Positions 28,079-37,247 are shown, counted from the stretch's first letter. The stretch: 64,000 bases of DNA from Clostridia bacterium (GCA_017618135.1 JAFZUV010000020.1:62001-126000), one strand, 5' to 3'. Notes: generated by a model not told the origin, from the sequence alone. Numbers and translations: made by a program.

Positions 28079-28673
28079 TTTTTCTTATGAATCAGAATTG
28101 CGTGAGCAAGGTTATAAAACTATTTGCGGTGTTGATGAGGCCGGTAGAGGTCCGCTTGCGGGTCCGGTTTGCGCGGCGGCTGTAATACTCCCTTATAGTT
28201 GCGTTATTGAAGGACTTAACGATTCAAAAAAGCTTTCCGGGAAAAAACGAGAATTGCTTTATGACATTATAATTAAAAAGGCAGTTTCATTTTCCATAGC
28301 ATACGGTGCCCTTGAAGAAATCGAAAAATACAACATATTAAATGCCACATATATCGCTATGAACAGAGCGATTAACGGGTTAAGTGTAAAAGCGGATTTT
28401 GCTTTGATTGACGGTAATCGTGCACCAAAGGATATCAGAATACCGTGTGAAACAATAGTGAAAGGTGATATGAAGTCGGCCAGTATTGCCGCGGCGTCAA
28501 TTCTGGCTAAAGTTACGCGGGACAGACTGCTTTTGGAGTATGATGAAAAATATCCGGAATACGGTTTTAAAAACCATAAAGGTTACGGCACAAAAGAACA
28601 CTATGAATCAATAAAAAAGTTCGGTGTATGCGATGTGCACAGGCTTTCATTTTTAAAAAATGTTATCAAGTAA
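28071..28673 (+). CDS. rnhB: Ribonuclease HII
   Basis: Cleaves RNA in RNA-DNA hybrids and initiates ribonucleotide excision repair. The 200-residue protein has the catalytic Asp-Glu in GVDEAGRGPLAGP near residues 20-32, an Asp in ADFALIDGNRAP near 108-119 and the GKGD/KVTRDR region near 130-150. It overlaps rbgA by eight bases and yraN by fourteen. Confidence 0.95.
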   Translation: MPDFSYESELREQGYKTICGVDEAGRGPLAGPVCAAAVILPYSCVIEGLNDSKKLSGKKRELLYDIIIKKAVSFSIAYGALEEIEKYNILNATYIAMNRAINGLSVKADFALIDGNRAPKDIRIPCETIVKGDMKSASIAAASILAKVTRDRLLLEYDEKYPEYGFKNHKGYGTKEHYESIKKFGVCDVHRLSFLKNVIK

Positions 28674-29040
28674 GGAAAGCGCTGCAAAGCTTGGTAGAGA
28701 CGGGGAGCATAAAGTTGCGGAATATTTGAGGCGAAAAGGTTATATAATTTTAAGGCAAAACTGGCGTGACAGTCGGTTTGGCGAAATAGACATAATCGCT
28801 GAGAGCCGTGAAAACATAATTTTTGTTGAGGTTAAAACCAGAAGTTTAAATGCTTTAGTTTCCGGTGCTGAAGCGATTGACGCCAAAAAAATAAATCGAA
28901 CAAAAAATGCAGTTGCTGTGTTTATGCGAAAGCTTAACACTAATTTACCGCCTAGAATTGATGTTGCTGAAGTTACGGTACAAAATACTGAGAAGGGTAA
29001 AACAATTTGGAAATTAAACTACATTAAATCTGCTATGTAG
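28660..29040 (+). CDS. YraN family endonuclease-fold protein (UPF0102)
   Basis: A 126-residue protein with the restriction-endonuclease-like core: LGRDGEHKVAEYL, GEIDIIAE (Asp), and IIFVEVKTR (Glu-x-Lys). These are the conserved UPF0102 positions. No firm biochemical role is known, though Holliday-junction or recombination-related functions have been suggested from the fold. It overlaps rnhB by fourteen bases, a common association. Confidence 0.9.
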   Translation: MLSSKESAAKLGRDGEHKVAEYLRRKGYIILRQNWRDSRFGEIDIIAESRENIIFVEVKTRSLNALVSGAEAIDAKKINRTKNAVAVFMRKLNTNLPPRIDVAEVTVQNTEKGKTIWKLNYIKSAM

Positions 29041-29049
29041 GGTGATTGT

Positions 29050-29895
29050 TTGAAGTATTTTGATTTGCATTGCGATACTGTCAGTAAATGCATTAAAAAT
29101 AGCGTTTTACCGGGAGATATGTCGCTCGCCGCGTCATTAGAAAAAGGTAAAATTTTCAGCGAATGGCGGCAGTGCTTTGCCGTTTTTATTTCGGATGATT
29201 CATCCAATCCCAAAAATGATTACTTATCTCAAACGAATTATTATAAAATAAAATTCCGAAACGATGATGCTGTTAAGCCAATACTTACTCTCGAAAATGC
29301 ATTAGCTATTGATAGCTCTGATTTTGTCGATGTACTGGTATATGACGGAATAAGTGCAGTAACGCTCACTTGGAATAATGAAAACTCTATTGCCGGCGGA
29401 GCCTGTACTGAAGTTGGCTTAAAACCGTTTGGCAGAGAAATTATTGCTAAATTAAACGATAAACATATTGCCGTTGATTTATCACATCTGAATAAGAAAA
29501 GCTTTTTTGAAGTTGCTGATTGTTCCAATACTGTTTTTGCAAGTCATTCATGCTGCTATAAAACTCATCGACATATACGAAATCTCACTGACGATCAAAT
29601 TAAGCTGATTGCTGAGCGTGGAGGTTTAATAGGTATTTGTTTTTATCCTGAGTTTTTGGGTACTAAATATGTCTTTGAGGGTGTTTGGCGACATATTTTT
29701 CATCTGCTGAATTTAGGATATGAAAAAAATATAGCGTTTGGTTCGGATTTTGACGGCGCGGTGATGTCACCTGAACTTGACGGTGTAGATAAGATACCGT
29801 TTTTATATGATTATTTGCATAATAAGGGTGTTGGAAGAACAGTACTTGATAACATATTTTTTAATAATGCCGAGCTTTTTTTCAAAAATCTTTGA
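29050..29895 (+). CDS. Membrane-dipeptidase-like protein (peptidase M19)
   Basis: A zinc-dependent dipeptidase of the renal dipeptidase/amidohydrolase fold. TTG start with GGGTGAT just upstream. Metal motifs: DLHCDT at residues 4-9, a Glu in LTLENA, DLSHLN near 141-146, ASHS near 164-167 and GSDFDG near 236-241. At 281 residues it is shorter than the 310-400 of typical M19 enzymes. A consensus promoter sits across its stop codon, reading downstream. Confidence 0.85.
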   Translation: MKYFDLHCDTVSKCIKNSVLPGDMSLAASLEKGKIFSEWRQCFAVFISDDSSNPKNDYLSQTNYYKIKFRNDDAVKPILTLENALAIDSSDFVDVLVYDGISAVTLTWNNENSIAGGACTEVGLKPFGREIIAKLNDKHIAVDLSHLNKKSFFEVADCSNTVFASHSCCYKTHRHIRNLTDDQIKLIAERGGLIGICFYPEFLGTKYVFEGVWRHIFHLLNLGYEKNIAFGSDFDGAVMSPELDGVDKIPFLYDYLHNKGVGRTVLDNIFFNNAELFFKNL

Positions 29896-29920
29896 CAAAA
29901 ACAGATCTGTGACATATAAT
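29892..29920 (+). promoter_or_regulatory. Perfect consensus promoter in an intergenic space
   Basis: TTGACA at 29892-29897, 17-base spacer, TATAAT at 29915-29920, with all twelve positions matching. The -35 overlaps the end of the dipeptidase gene. The next 75 bases hold no credible gene and end in a strong hairpin. Confidence 0.8.
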
Positions 29921-29925
29921 ACGAA

Positions 29926-29999
29926 GGTTGTTACAGTAAATGCTGTGCTTTAAGTCTTGGAAATAAAGCATCCGAGCCGCACGGCCCGGATGCTTTATT
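29926..29999 (+). ncRNA. Candidate short terminated RNA
   Basis: The predicted transcript from the consensus promoter would run about 74 bases to a 13-bp hairpin. The only ORF inside is eight codons (29940-29966) with a poorly placed GAAGG. It could be a small RNA, a leader peptide or an attenuator for the phosphoesterase gene beyond the DUF1540 gene; it does not resemble 6S, SRP or tmRNA. Confidence 0.4.
29962..29999. terminator. Strong hairpin terminator, both orientations
   Basis: Perfect 13-bp inverted repeat (AATAAAGCATCCG with its complement at 29987-29999) and an inner GCC/GGC extension in the 12-base loop. It lies at the stop codon of the DUF1540 gene and downstream of the consensus promoter. 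Confidence 0.75.
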
Positions 30000-30166
30000 C
30001 AGCAATTATCCTTGCACTTGAAAGTATCGCAACATGTTTCCGATGTGCTTTTAGCCGTGCTGTTGCCAACCTTAATTTGTCCGGCGGTACATTTATTGTG
30101 TTCGTCGTGGTAGGTGCAGTTTTTTACGCTGCAGTCAATACAGTATTCTGTTTTACATTCTGTCAT
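29999..30166 (-). CDS. DUF1540 domain-containing Cys-rich protein
   Basis: A 55-residue protein with ten Cys in the pattern CxxCSVKNCTYHDEHNKCTAGQIKVG...TCCDTFKC, matching DUF1540 (the CxVxNC...CxAxxIxVG...T.CxTF signature). Such small metal-binding proteins are common and abundant in spore formers, function unknown. The ATG at 30166 is preferred because AAAGGA lies ten bases upstream; an ATG at 30196 adds ten residues without such a site. It is convergent with the short RNA candidate and divergent from the phosphoesterase gene. Confidence 0.83.
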   Translation of the reverse strand: MTECKTEYCIDCSVKNCTYHDEHNKCTAGQIKVGNSTAKSTSETCCDTFKCKDNC

Positions 30167-30241
30167 ATCTGACACATCCTTTCCGGCTTTCGCCATAATT
30201 ATTATGTGTTACTTTTTTTACTTTATGAAAGGAATGATTCT

Positions 30242-30952
30242 TTGCGTTTATTTGCTATTTCCGATTTGCATTTATCGTTGTCCTCAAACAAGCCTATGGA
30301 TGTTTTCAGCGGATGGGAAAACTACACAAACCGTATTGCTGAAAATTGGCAAAAAACAGTCCGAAAAGATGACACTGTTGTTATTGCCGGAGATGTTTCT
30401 TGGGGAATTACATTAAATGAGTCACTTGCTGATTTGCGTTTTATTGATTCCTTAAACGGTAATAAGATTTTAATAAAGGGTAACCATGATTACTGGTGGT
30501 CAACAGGGTCAAAAATCAAATCATTTTTTGAGGCGAATAATATCTTTACTATCAGTATTTTGCATAATAACTGCTATTCCGATGGCAAATACGCATTATG
30601 CGGTACTCGCGGCTGGGTATATGACGGTGTCGGTGAAAAAGACCAAAAGGTTATAAATCGTGAGTGCGGAAGATTGGAAAGATCAATTGAATGTGCATAT
30701 CATAGCGGTGTTAAACCGGTTGTGTTTTTGCACTATCCGCCGGTTTACGGTGATTTTGTTTGTTATGAAATTATTTCGGTATTGAAAAAATATGGTATAA
30801 ACAAAGTTTTTTACGGACATATTCACGGTTCCGGTATTCACAACACGGTTGCTGAGTATGATGGAATCTCTTTAAAGCTATTGTCGGCGGACAATCTTGG
30901 CTTTAAGCCGTCTTTAGTGGGAAAGTGCGGTATTTTTACAGTATTGAAATAA
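30242..30952 (+). CDS. Metallophosphoesterase
   Basis: A 236-residue calcineurin-like phosphoesterase. Metal and catalytic motifs: FAISDLHLS (DxH) near residue 5, AGDVSWG (GDxxW) near 55-61, KGNHDYWW (GNHD) near 80-87, FLHYPP near 163-168 and YGHIHG near 191-196. The TTG at 30242 is chosen because AAAGGAA lies seven bases upstream and the protein then begins (M)RLFAISDLHLS, as in the family; a longer reading from 30206 adds twelve unrelated residues. Substrate unknown. Confidence 0.85.
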   Translation: MRLFAISDLHLSLSSNKPMDVFSGWENYTNRIAENWQKTVRKDDTVVIAGDVSWGITLNESLADLRFIDSLNGNKILIKGNHDYWWSTGSKIKSFFEANNIFTISILHNNCYSDGKYALCGTRGWVYDGVGEKDQKVINRECGRLERSIECAYHSGVKPVVFLHYPPVYGDFVCYEIISVLKKYGINKVFYGHIHGSGIHNTVAEYDGISLKLLSADNLGFKPSLVGKCGIFTVLK

Positions 30953-30986
30953 TTATTAAAAAAATATGGAAATTTTAAAATTGCTG

Positions 30987-30995
30987 TGTTATAAT
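30987..30995 (+). promoter_or_regulatory. Extended -10 promoter for trigger factor
   Basis: TGTTATAAT is a full extended -10 element 29 bases before the start codon; no good -35 is present. A second TATAAT follows at 30999-31004. Confidence 0.5.
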
Positions 30996-31023
30996 GGTTA
31001 TAATTTGTGCGGAGGTATAAAAA

Positions 31024-32445
31024 ATGAGTCTTAAAGAAACAAAAAAACTTGAAACAAATCGCTATCAGCTTGAAATTCTTATTGACGGCGAGCGTTTTCG
31101 CGAAGCAATCAAAGATGCTTACAGGAAAAACGGAAAAAAAATAAATGTGCCGGGCTTTCGCAAGGGTAAAGCGCCGTTACATATAATTGAAACATATTAC
31201 GGCGCTGAAGTGTTTTTTGAGGACGCTTTAAATCTTCTCTATAATGATGTTGTTGAAGAGGCGATAACCGAGTCGGGAATTAAAGTGATAGACGATAAAA
31301 TGGACTTTGATTTAGTTTCTATTTCTAAAGAGGATGGTGTTGATTTTAAAGTCAGCCTTACAACTTATCCTGAGTTAAAGCTAAAAAAATACAAGGGATT
31401 GAAGGCTGAAAGACAGCCGGTTAAAGTTGAAGCTAAAGAGATAACCGCTGAGCTTAAATCTTTAGCCGAACGCAACGCCAGAATGATTTTGGTTGAGGAT
31501 AGGGCTGCCCAAAAAGGCGATACTGTTGTTATTGACTTTGAAGGCTTTGTTGATAACAAAGCTTTCGAGGGCGGAAAAGCCGAAGGCCATTCTTTGGAAC
31601 TCGGTTCCGGTCAGTTTATACCCGGATTTGAGGATCAGATTATTGGTCATAACATAGACGATCAATTTGATGTTAATGTACAGTTTCCAAAGGAATACGG
31701 CGCGGAAGATCTTGCCGGTAAGGACGCTGTATTTAAGGTAAAGCTTCACGAGATAAAGATTCGTGAGCTTCCTGAAATTGATGATGAGTTTGCTAAGGAT
31801 GTCAGTGAATTTGATACACTTAAAGAATTTAAGGCTGATCTTAAAAAGAAAGCACTTGAGCGGAAGGAAAAAGCCGCTGACGAAGCTGTTGAAAACGAAC
31901 TTGTAAGTCAAATTGTAGAAGGTATAGAAGGTGAAATACCCGAGGCAATGTTTGAAAAGAGACTTAATCAGTCTGTAGAAGAATTCGCATATCGTTTGCA
32001 GACTCAGGGTATGGATTTTGATACATATCTTAAATATACAGGCAGCTCAATAGATGATTTCAAAAAGAATTTTCGTCCGCAGGCTGAAATGCAGGTAAAA
32101 TACCGCTTAGCGCTTGAGAAAATTGTTGAGCTTGAAGATATAAAGGCAGATGAGGAGGCTCTCGAGGCTGAGTATAAAAAACTTGCAGAGGGCTATGGCG
32201 TAACTGTCGATAAAGTAAAGGCAGCAATTCCGCAAAGCGAAGTTGAAAAAGATGTTGCTGTCGGAATGGCAATTGATTTTGTTAAGGCAAACGCTATTAT
32301 CACAGAGGCGACTGAGGTTAAATCTTCCGATAGAGAAACTAAATCTGCCGAAAAGAAAACGGCTGTTAAAAAGTCTACCGCCGCAACTAAAAAAGCTTCT
32401 ACGGCCAAAAAAGCTCCCGCCAAAAAGGGCGCTGATAAAGAATAA
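31024..32445 (+). CDS. tig: Trigger factor
   Basis: Ribosome-bound chaperone and peptidyl-prolyl isomerase. The ribosome-docking signature GFRKGKAP is near residues 45-52, the FKBP-type domain covers about 160-250 (GDTVVIDFEGFVDNKAF) and the helical C-domain about 260-430. After the normal end the protein continues with about 40 Lys/Ala-rich residues (SAEKKTAVKKSTAATKKAST...), giving 473 instead of about 430 residues. GGAGG lies about eight bases before ATG. It heads the conserved tig-clpP-clpX order. Confidence 0.95.
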   Translation: MSLKETKKLETNRYQLEILIDGERFREAIKDAYRKNGKKINVPGFRKGKAPLHIIETYYGAEVFFEDALNLLYNDVVEEAITESGIKVIDDKMDFDLVSISKEDGVDFKVSLTTYPELKLKKYKGLKAERQPVKVEAKEITAELKSLAERNARMILVEDRAAQKGDTVVIDFEGFVDNKAFEGGKAEGHSLELGSGQFIPGFEDQIIGHNIDDQFDVNVQFPKEYGAEDLAGKDAVFKVKLHEIKIRELPEIDDEFAKDVSEFDTLKEFKADLKKKALERKEKAADEAVENELVSQIVEGIEGEIPEAMFEKRLNQSVEEFAYRLQTQGMDFDTYLKYTGSSIDDFKKNFRPQAEMQVKYRLALEKIVELEDIKADEEALEAEYKKLAEGYGVTVDKVKAAIPQSEVEKDVAVGMAIDFVKANAIITEATEVKSSDRETKSAEKKTAVKKSTAATKKASTAKKAPAKKGADKE

Positions 32446-32497
32446 TTGTTTATTGTTTTAAATTTAGTCCATAATATCCTTGATTGGAGGAGAAATA

Positions 32498-33085
32498 ATG
32501 AATATGAGTTTAGTACCTTATGTTATTGAGCAAACCAGCAGAGGTGAGCGTTCTTACGATATTTTTTCACGCTTACTTAACGATAGAATTATTATGCTTA
32601 ACGATCAGGTTGACAATGCTTCGGCAAGTGTCGTAATTGCGCAAATGCTTTATCTTGAGGGTCAGGATCCTGAAAAAGACATAAATTTTTATATTAATAG
32701 TCCCGGCGGTTCTGTCTCGGCAGGTATGGCAATCTATGATACCATGCAGTATATAAAGTGTGATGTGAGCACAATTTGTATCGGTATGGCGGCAAGCATG
32801 GGCGCTTTTTTGTTGGCCGCGGGAGCAAAGGGCAAAAGATTTGCTCTTCCTAACAGTGAAATTATGATTCATCAACCATTAGGTTCCGCAGAAGGTCAAG
32901 CAACCGATATTCTCATACATGCAAATCATATCAAGCATATTCGCAGTACGATAAACAGAATACTTGCCGAAAAAACGGGCAAGCCGCTTGAAGTTATTGA
33001 ACAGGATACTGAACGCGATAACTTTATGACTGCGCCAGAAGCTGCAGAATATGGATTGATTGATAAAGTTATAGACAAGAGGTAA
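32498..33085 (+). CDS. clpP: ATP-dependent Clp protease proteolytic subunit
   Basis: Serine protease that forms a tetradecameric chamber with ClpX or the ClpE-like ATPase. The 195-residue protein has the Ser nucleophile in [11 protein letters not shown] (about residue 99), His in IMIHQPLG (about 124) and the Asp of the triad near 173 (TERDNFMT). ATG 32498 is chosen because GGAGGAG lies five to six bases upstream; the in-frame ATG at 32504 is an alternative. Confidence 0.95.
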   Translation: MNMSLVPYVIEQTSRGERSYDIFSRLLNDRIIMLNDQVDNASASVVIAQMLYLEGQDPEKDINFYINSPGGSVSAGMAIYDTMQYIKCDVSTICIGMAASMGAFLLAAGAKGKRFALPNSEIMIHQPLGSAEGQATDILIHANHIKHIRSTINRILAEKTGKPLEVIEQDTERDNFMTAPEAAEYGLIDKVIDKR

Positions 33086-33088
33086 GTT

Positions 33089-34327
33089 ATGCCGAAAGAC
33101 AGTCATACAGATATTTGCTGTTCTTTTTGCGGAAAGTTGCAGGACGAGGTAACACGGCTCGTTGAAGGTCGAGGCGTTTATATTTGTGACAGCTGCATCA
33201 GCTATTGCAATTCTTTGCTTTTTGAGGATGAGAACAGTCTTGATAATCATAAAAACAATGGTGAGGATAACGATAACGGCAAGCATTTTCTACCAACTCC
33301 CGTTGAGATAAAGAAGAAGCTTGACGAATATGTTATCGGGCAGGATGAGGCAAAGAAGACGCTGTCTGTAGCGGTTTATAATCACTATAAGCGCGTTTAT
33401 TCCGATAAGGACAGTGATATTGAAATTGCAAAGAGCAATGTATTGATGCTTGGTCCTACGGGTGTTGGAAAAACTCTTCTTGCACAAACACTTGCAAAAA
33501 TTATAGATGTTCCTATAGCTATTACCGATGCTACGACACTTACTGAGGCGGGGTATGTCGGCGAAGATGTAGAGAATATTCTTTTAAGACTCATACAAGC
33601 GGCTGATTACGATGTTGAAAAGGCTGAACACGGTATTATTTATGTTGACGAAATTGATAAGATTGCCCGCAAGTCGGAGAATGCGTCAATAACACGGGAT
33701 GTAAGCGGTGAAGGCGTACAACAAGCGCTGCTTAAAATTCTTGAGGGTACTGTTGCCAATGTTCCGCCACAGGGCGGCAGAAAACACCCTCAGCAGGAAT
33801 TTATCCAGATTGATACCACAAATATTTTATTTATTTGTGCCGGTGCTTTTGACGGAATTGAAAAGGTAATTGAGCGAAGAATAGGCGGCGGCAGCTTGGG
33901 ATTTGGTGCAGATGTAAAATCGCCGAAAAGCGTTGAAGCGCAATCGCTTTGCGCTAATGCAACCCATCAGGATCTTGTTAAATTCGGGTTAATTCCTGAG
34001 CTTGTTGGTAGACTTCCGGTAATTACCGCTCTCAGTCCTATGGATAGAGATATGCTTATCAGCATAATGACTGAGCCAAAGAATTCAATTATTAAGCAAT
34101 ATGCCGAATTGTTCAGACTTGACGGTGTTGAGCTCACTTTTGAAGATGATGCTCTTCAAAAAATTGCCGATCTTACAATAGAGCGAAAAACAGGCGCTCG
34201 CGGTCTTAGGTCAATTATCGAGTGTGTTCTTAAGGATTTGATGTTCAGCACTCCGTCGAATAAGGATGTTAAGAAAATTGTTATTACCGCCGATATTGTT
34301 GATAATAATTATCCCTTAACTGCGTAA
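33089..34327 (+). CDS. clpX: ATP-dependent Clp protease ATP-binding subunit ClpX
   Basis: AAA unfoldase that selects substrates for ClpP. The N-terminal zinc-binding domain has CSFCGK and CDSC pairs within residues 8-35; Walker A GPTGVGKT is near 121-128, Walker [12 protein letters not shown] near 183, and sensor motifs near [13 protein letters not shown] and RLPV. The 412-residue length is standard. It lies three bases after clpP. No obvious terminator precedes the T-box promoter that follows 15 bases later. Confidence 0.96.
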   Translation: MPKDSHTDICCSFCGKLQDEVTRLVEGRGVYICDSCISYCNSLLFEDENSLDNHKNNGEDNDNGKHFLPTPVEIKKKLDEYVIGQDEAKKTLSVAVYNHYKRVYSDKDSDIEIAKSNVLMLGPTGVGKTLLAQTLAKIIDVPIAITDATTLTEAGYVGEDVENILLRLIQAADYDVEKAEHGIIYVDEIDKIARKSENASITRDVSGEGVQQALLKILEGTVANVPPQGGRKHPQQEFIQIDTTNILFICAGAFDGIEKVIERRIGGGSLGFGADVKSPKSVEAQSLCANATHQDLVKFGLIPELVGRLPVITALSPMDRDMLISIMTEPKNSIIKQYAELFRLDGVELTFEDDALQKIADLTIERKTGARGLRSIIECVLKDLMFSTPSNKDVKKIVITADIVDNNYPLTA

Positions 34328-34341
34328 TTATAAAAAAAGTG

Positions 34342-34370
34342 TTGACAAACAAAAAACAAGGTGTTATAAT
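34342..34370 (+). promoter_or_regulatory. Consensus promoter of the first T-box unit
   Basis: TTGACA at 34342-34347, 17-base spacer, TATAAT at 34365-34370 with an extended TG before it. All twelve hexamer positions match consensus, as expected for a promoter controlled only by downstream antitermination. Confidence 0.9.
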
Positions 34371-34389
34371 TTCTTCAAATTTAATCAAA

Positions 34390-34640
34390 GGCTGTGACGA
34401 AGACGGTTTAGATTTAGGTTTTTAGAGAGTCGGCGGTTGGTGTAAGCCGATATCCTGTATCTATTTTACCAATCACTTCCGAGCCGGTAGCCCGAAAGAG
34501 TATTTTAGTAGACGCTACCCGTGATTGCTGCGTAAAGGCATAGGGGTTGTCAGACCCTAAAGAGGTAGGTTTAACCTGCAATTTGAGTGGTACCGCGGAT
34601 GTTTTTCACCCGTCTCAAAGTAATTTGAGACGGTTTTTTT
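34390..34640 (+). promoter_or_regulatory. T-box riboswitch, probable Ile specifier (ATC)
   Basis: Stem I starts GGCT (34390) and closes with AGCC; the kink-turn TGACGA, the AGAGAG bulge and the distal GGTGTAAGCC are present. The lower helix GAAG (34399-34402) pairs with CTTC (34476-34479), placing ATC (34472-34474) followed by A at the specifier position. The T-box TGAGTGGTACCGCGG is at 34584-34598, where TGGT fits a tRNA with discriminator A. The terminator is a 10-bp stem (34610-34633) with a seven-T run; its 5' arm can instead pair with TTTGAG to form the antiterminator. The intergenic stretch from 34328 holds nothing else. The specifier is from hand folding. Confidence 0.9.
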
Positions 34641-34666
34641 ATTGCATGTAAAAAGGAGAAATGGTT

Positions 34667-36937
34667 ATGGCAGTAAGCTCTGTAAATAAATTAAAGGAAA
34701 TAGCTTTCAGAATTAAGGAGATGCGCGATATTTGCGGCATTTCCCCTGAAGAAATGGCAAAAAAAACCGAAGTCAGTATTAATGAGTATATTGATTATGA
34801 AGCAGGAAAACTTGATTTTCCGTTCACTTTTATTCATAAATGCTCTCAGGCATTTGGTATAGGCATTACAGATTTGCTTGAAGGTGAAAGTGCTCATCTC
34901 TCTTCATACACAGTGACGCGAAAAGGAATGGGTCAACAGACAGCAAAGGAAAGCGGGATTGAAATTCAAAATCTTGCACCGTTTTTTGATAAGAAAATCG
35001 GGGAGCCATACTGGGTGAGATATTCATATGATGCATCTTTACAGGATAAACCCATTCATCTCACTAAACATTCCGGGCAGGAATTTGACCTTGTTTTAAG
35101 TGGAAAACTGAAGGTTCAAATTGGGGAACATATTGAGTTGCTCAGTGAAGGTGACAGTATTTACTACAACTCATCAACTCCGCATGGAATGATTGCCGTA
35201 GACGGTAGAGATTGTCTGTTCGCGGCTATAGTTATGCCTGGCGAAGAAAGTGATCAGGATAAAATAATCGAACCTTATATATTCCCGCATAAAGCACATA
35301 CAGACAACTATATTTCCTCAAAGTTTATAAATACGGTTGAAGACTCTGACGGCAGGCTCCAAAAAATCTCATTCAACGAAGACGACAGTTTTAATTTTGC
35401 TTTTGATATTGTGGATGAACTCGGTCGTACCAAGCCTGAAAAACTTGCAATGCTTCATGTTGATAAAAATAAAGTGGAGCGTCGGTTTACATTCAGGGAT
35501 ATGAAGCGTTATTCAGCGCAAGCGGCAAATTATTTCAAATCACTTGGTATTAAAAAAGGCGATAAAGTAATGCTTGTGCTTAAACGCCACTATCAGTTCT
35601 GGTTCAGTATTTTAGCTCTTCATAAGCTCGGCGCTATTGCAATACCTGCTACAAATCTTTTACAGGAACACGATTTTGATTACCGTTTTAATGCGGCAGG
35701 TGTTTCTGCGATAGTTTGCACCGCCGATGGTGATGTTGCAGCCCATGCAGATGCGGCCGCTGAGCATTGTCCGTCTGTTAGGCTAAAAATTATGGTTGGC
35801 GGTTCGCGTGAGGGTTGGCATAATTTTGACGATGAGTTTTCCCTGTACAGTGCGCATTTTTACCGTGATGATGGCAGTGCGTGCGGTAATGATCCTATGA
35901 TAATGTTCTTTACATCCGGCACGACCGGTTATCCTAAAATTGCCGTACATAGTTATAAATATGCGTTAGGACATTTTATAACAGCGAAGTATTGGCACGG
36001 TGTCGACCCTGACGGACTGCATTTTACAATATCCGAAACCGGTTGGGGAAAGGCGCTTTGGGGCAAGCTTTACGGTCAGTGGCTGTGTGAAGGCGCGGTG
36101 TTTACTTATGATTTTGATAGATTTTCTGCCGGTGATATACTTCCTATGTTCAAGATGTATAATATTACTACATTTTGCGCGCCACCGACCATGCTTCGTA
36201 TGATGATAAAGGAAGATATTTCAAAATATGATTTATCATCAATAAAGCATATGACAACTGCCGGTGAGGCACTAAACCCTGAGGTGTATCGGCAGTTTAA
36301 AAAGGCAACCGGGCTTAAAATAATGGAAGGCTTTGGGCAAACAGAGTTGACGCTTGTCATAGCAAATCTTATAGGTAACTCCCATAAACTTGGTTCAATG
36401 GGGAAACCAACACCGCTTTATGATGTTGATATACTTGATGCAGACGGCAACAGTGTTCCGGTTGGCGAGACAGGTGAAATCGTCGTCAAGACCACCGAAA
36501 ATGTGCCTTGCGGACTATTCTGCGGTTACTATAATGATAAAGAAAATACGAATGAAGTATGGCATGACGGTTATTATCATACCGGCGATACTGCCTGGCG
36601 TGATGAAGACGGATTTTTCTGGTATGTAGGTCGTGTTGACGATGTTATCAAATCTTCGGGTTACCGCATAGGACCGTTTGAAATAGAGAGCGTAATTATG
36701 GAACTTCCTTATGTCCTTGAATGTGGTGTTTCAGCGGCGCCAGACCCCATCAGAGGTCAAGTTGTTAAGGCAAGCGTTGTACTGATAAAGGGCAAAGAGG
36801 GAACAGAAGAGCTTAAAAAAGAAATCCAGGATTATGTAAAATCTAAAACTGCGCCTTACAAATATCCGCGAATTGTTGTATTTCGTGATGAACTCCCGAA
36901 AACCATCAGTGGTAAAATTCAGCGAAATAAGCTTTGA
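34667..36937 (+). CDS. XRE-cupin-AMP-binding acyl-CoA synthetase fusion, paralogue 1
   Basis: A 756-residue three-part protein. Residues about 6-62 are an XRE helix-turn-helix (RIKEMRDICGISPEEMAKK...); about 105-180 a cupin with metal-type residues (KHSGQEFD, GDSIYYNSSTPHGM); from about 235 an acyl-adenylate/CoA ligase with FFTSGTTGYPK near 414, GFGQTE, YHTGDTAWRDEDGFFWYVGR and the C-terminal catalytic Lys in KTISGKIQR. The ligase resembles acetyl/medium-chain acyl-CoA synthetases, making acyl-CoA, AMP and pyrophosphate. ATG 34667 has AAAAGGAG eight bases upstream; ATG 34661 is too close. Given the Ile T-box and the VOR/aminotransferase genes nearby, 2-methylbutyrate is a reasonable substrate guess, an inference only. 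Confidence 0.88.
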   Translation: MAVSSVNKLKEIAFRIKEMRDICGISPEEMAKKTEVSINEYIDYEAGKLDFPFTFIHKCSQAFGIGITDLLEGESAHLSSYTVTRKGMGQQTAKESGIEIQNLAPFFDKKIGEPYWVRYSYDASLQDKPIHLTKHSGQEFDLVLSGKLKVQIGEHIELLSEGDSIYYNSSTPHGMIAVDGRDCLFAAIVMPGEESDQDKIIEPYIFPHKAHTDNYISSKFINTVEDSDGRLQKISFNEDDSFNFAFDIVDELGRTKPEKLAMLHVDKNKVERRFTFRDMKRYSAQAANYFKSLGIKKGDKVMLVLKRHYQFWFSILALHKLGAIAIPATNLLQEHDFDYRFNAAGVSAIVCTADGDVAAHADAAAEHCPSVRLKIMVGGSREGWHNFDDEFSLYSAHFYRDDGSACGNDPMIMFFTSGTTGYPKIAVHSYKYALGHFITAKYWHGVDPDGLHFTISETGWGKALWGKLYGQWLCEGAVFTYDFDRFSAGDILPMFKMYNITTFCAPPTMLRMMIKEDISKYDLSSIKHMTTAGEALNPEVYRQFKKATGLKIMEGFGQTELTLVIANLIGNSHKLGSMGKPTPLYDVDILDADGNSVPVGETGEIVVKTTENVPCGLFCGYYNDKENTNEVWHDGYYHTGDTAWRDEDGFFWYVGRVDDVIKSSGYRIGPFEIESVIMELPYVLECGVSAAPDPIRGQVVKASVVLIKGKEGTEELKKEIQDYVKSKTAPYKYPRIVVFRDELPKTISGKIQRNKL

Positions 36938-36944
36938 TTTCCTA

Positions 36945-36973
36945 TTGACAAACAGGTATTTGTGTGCTAAAAT
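36945..36973 (+). promoter_or_regulatory. Promoter of the second T-box unit
   Basis: TTGACA at 36945-36950, 17-base spacer, TAAAAT at 36968-36973. It starts only eight bases after the preceding stop codon. Confidence 0.85.
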
Positions 36974-36985
36974 GCTATAGTCAAA

Positions 36986-37247
36986 GGCGATGACGAAGAG
37001 GGCGTATGGTATATGCTTTTAGAGAGCGGGCGGTTGGTGCAAGCCCATAAGCGGACCCGTGCGTTGTAACTTCCCAGCCGGAAGGAAGAAAGTCATTTGA
37101 TTGATAAGTAGAACCTTCCCGTGATTGCTGCGTAAATGCATAGGAGTTTATTGACTCTGAGAGGTGGCGGGTCAAACCGCAATTTGAGTGGTACCGCGGG
37201 TAGCAAGTTTACTCGTCTCAAAGTATTTTAGCTTTGGGGCGAGTTTT
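36986..37247 (+). promoter_or_regulatory. T-box riboswitch, probable Val specifier (GTA)
   Basis: Same architecture as the first leader: kink-turn TGACGA, AGAGAG, distal GGTGCAAGCC. The lower helix GAAG (36995-36998) pairs with CTTC (37070-37073); the upper helix CGTATGG pairs with CCGTGCG. The 3' side of the loop is TT-GTA-A, giving GTA (37066-37068) as specifier. The T-box TGAGTGGTACCGCGG is at 37185-37199, with TGGT for a discriminator A. The terminator is a 13-bp stem with two G-T pairs (37211-37223 with 37232-37244) followed by TTTTGTTTT. Nothing else lies between 36974 and the next gene. Confidence 0.9.

Noticed and set aside
29926..29999. The short transcript as 6S, SRP or another standard RNA.
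   Set aside because: Size, absence of the SRP GGAA/GNAR loop pattern and absence of a 6S-type central bubble do not fit.
34472..34480. Alternative specifiers for the first T-box, such as ACC (Thr) or AAT (Asn).
   Set aside because: They do not leave the single A before the lower helix that the other two leaders show, and they do not fit the gene context; this remains the least certain of the three specifiers.
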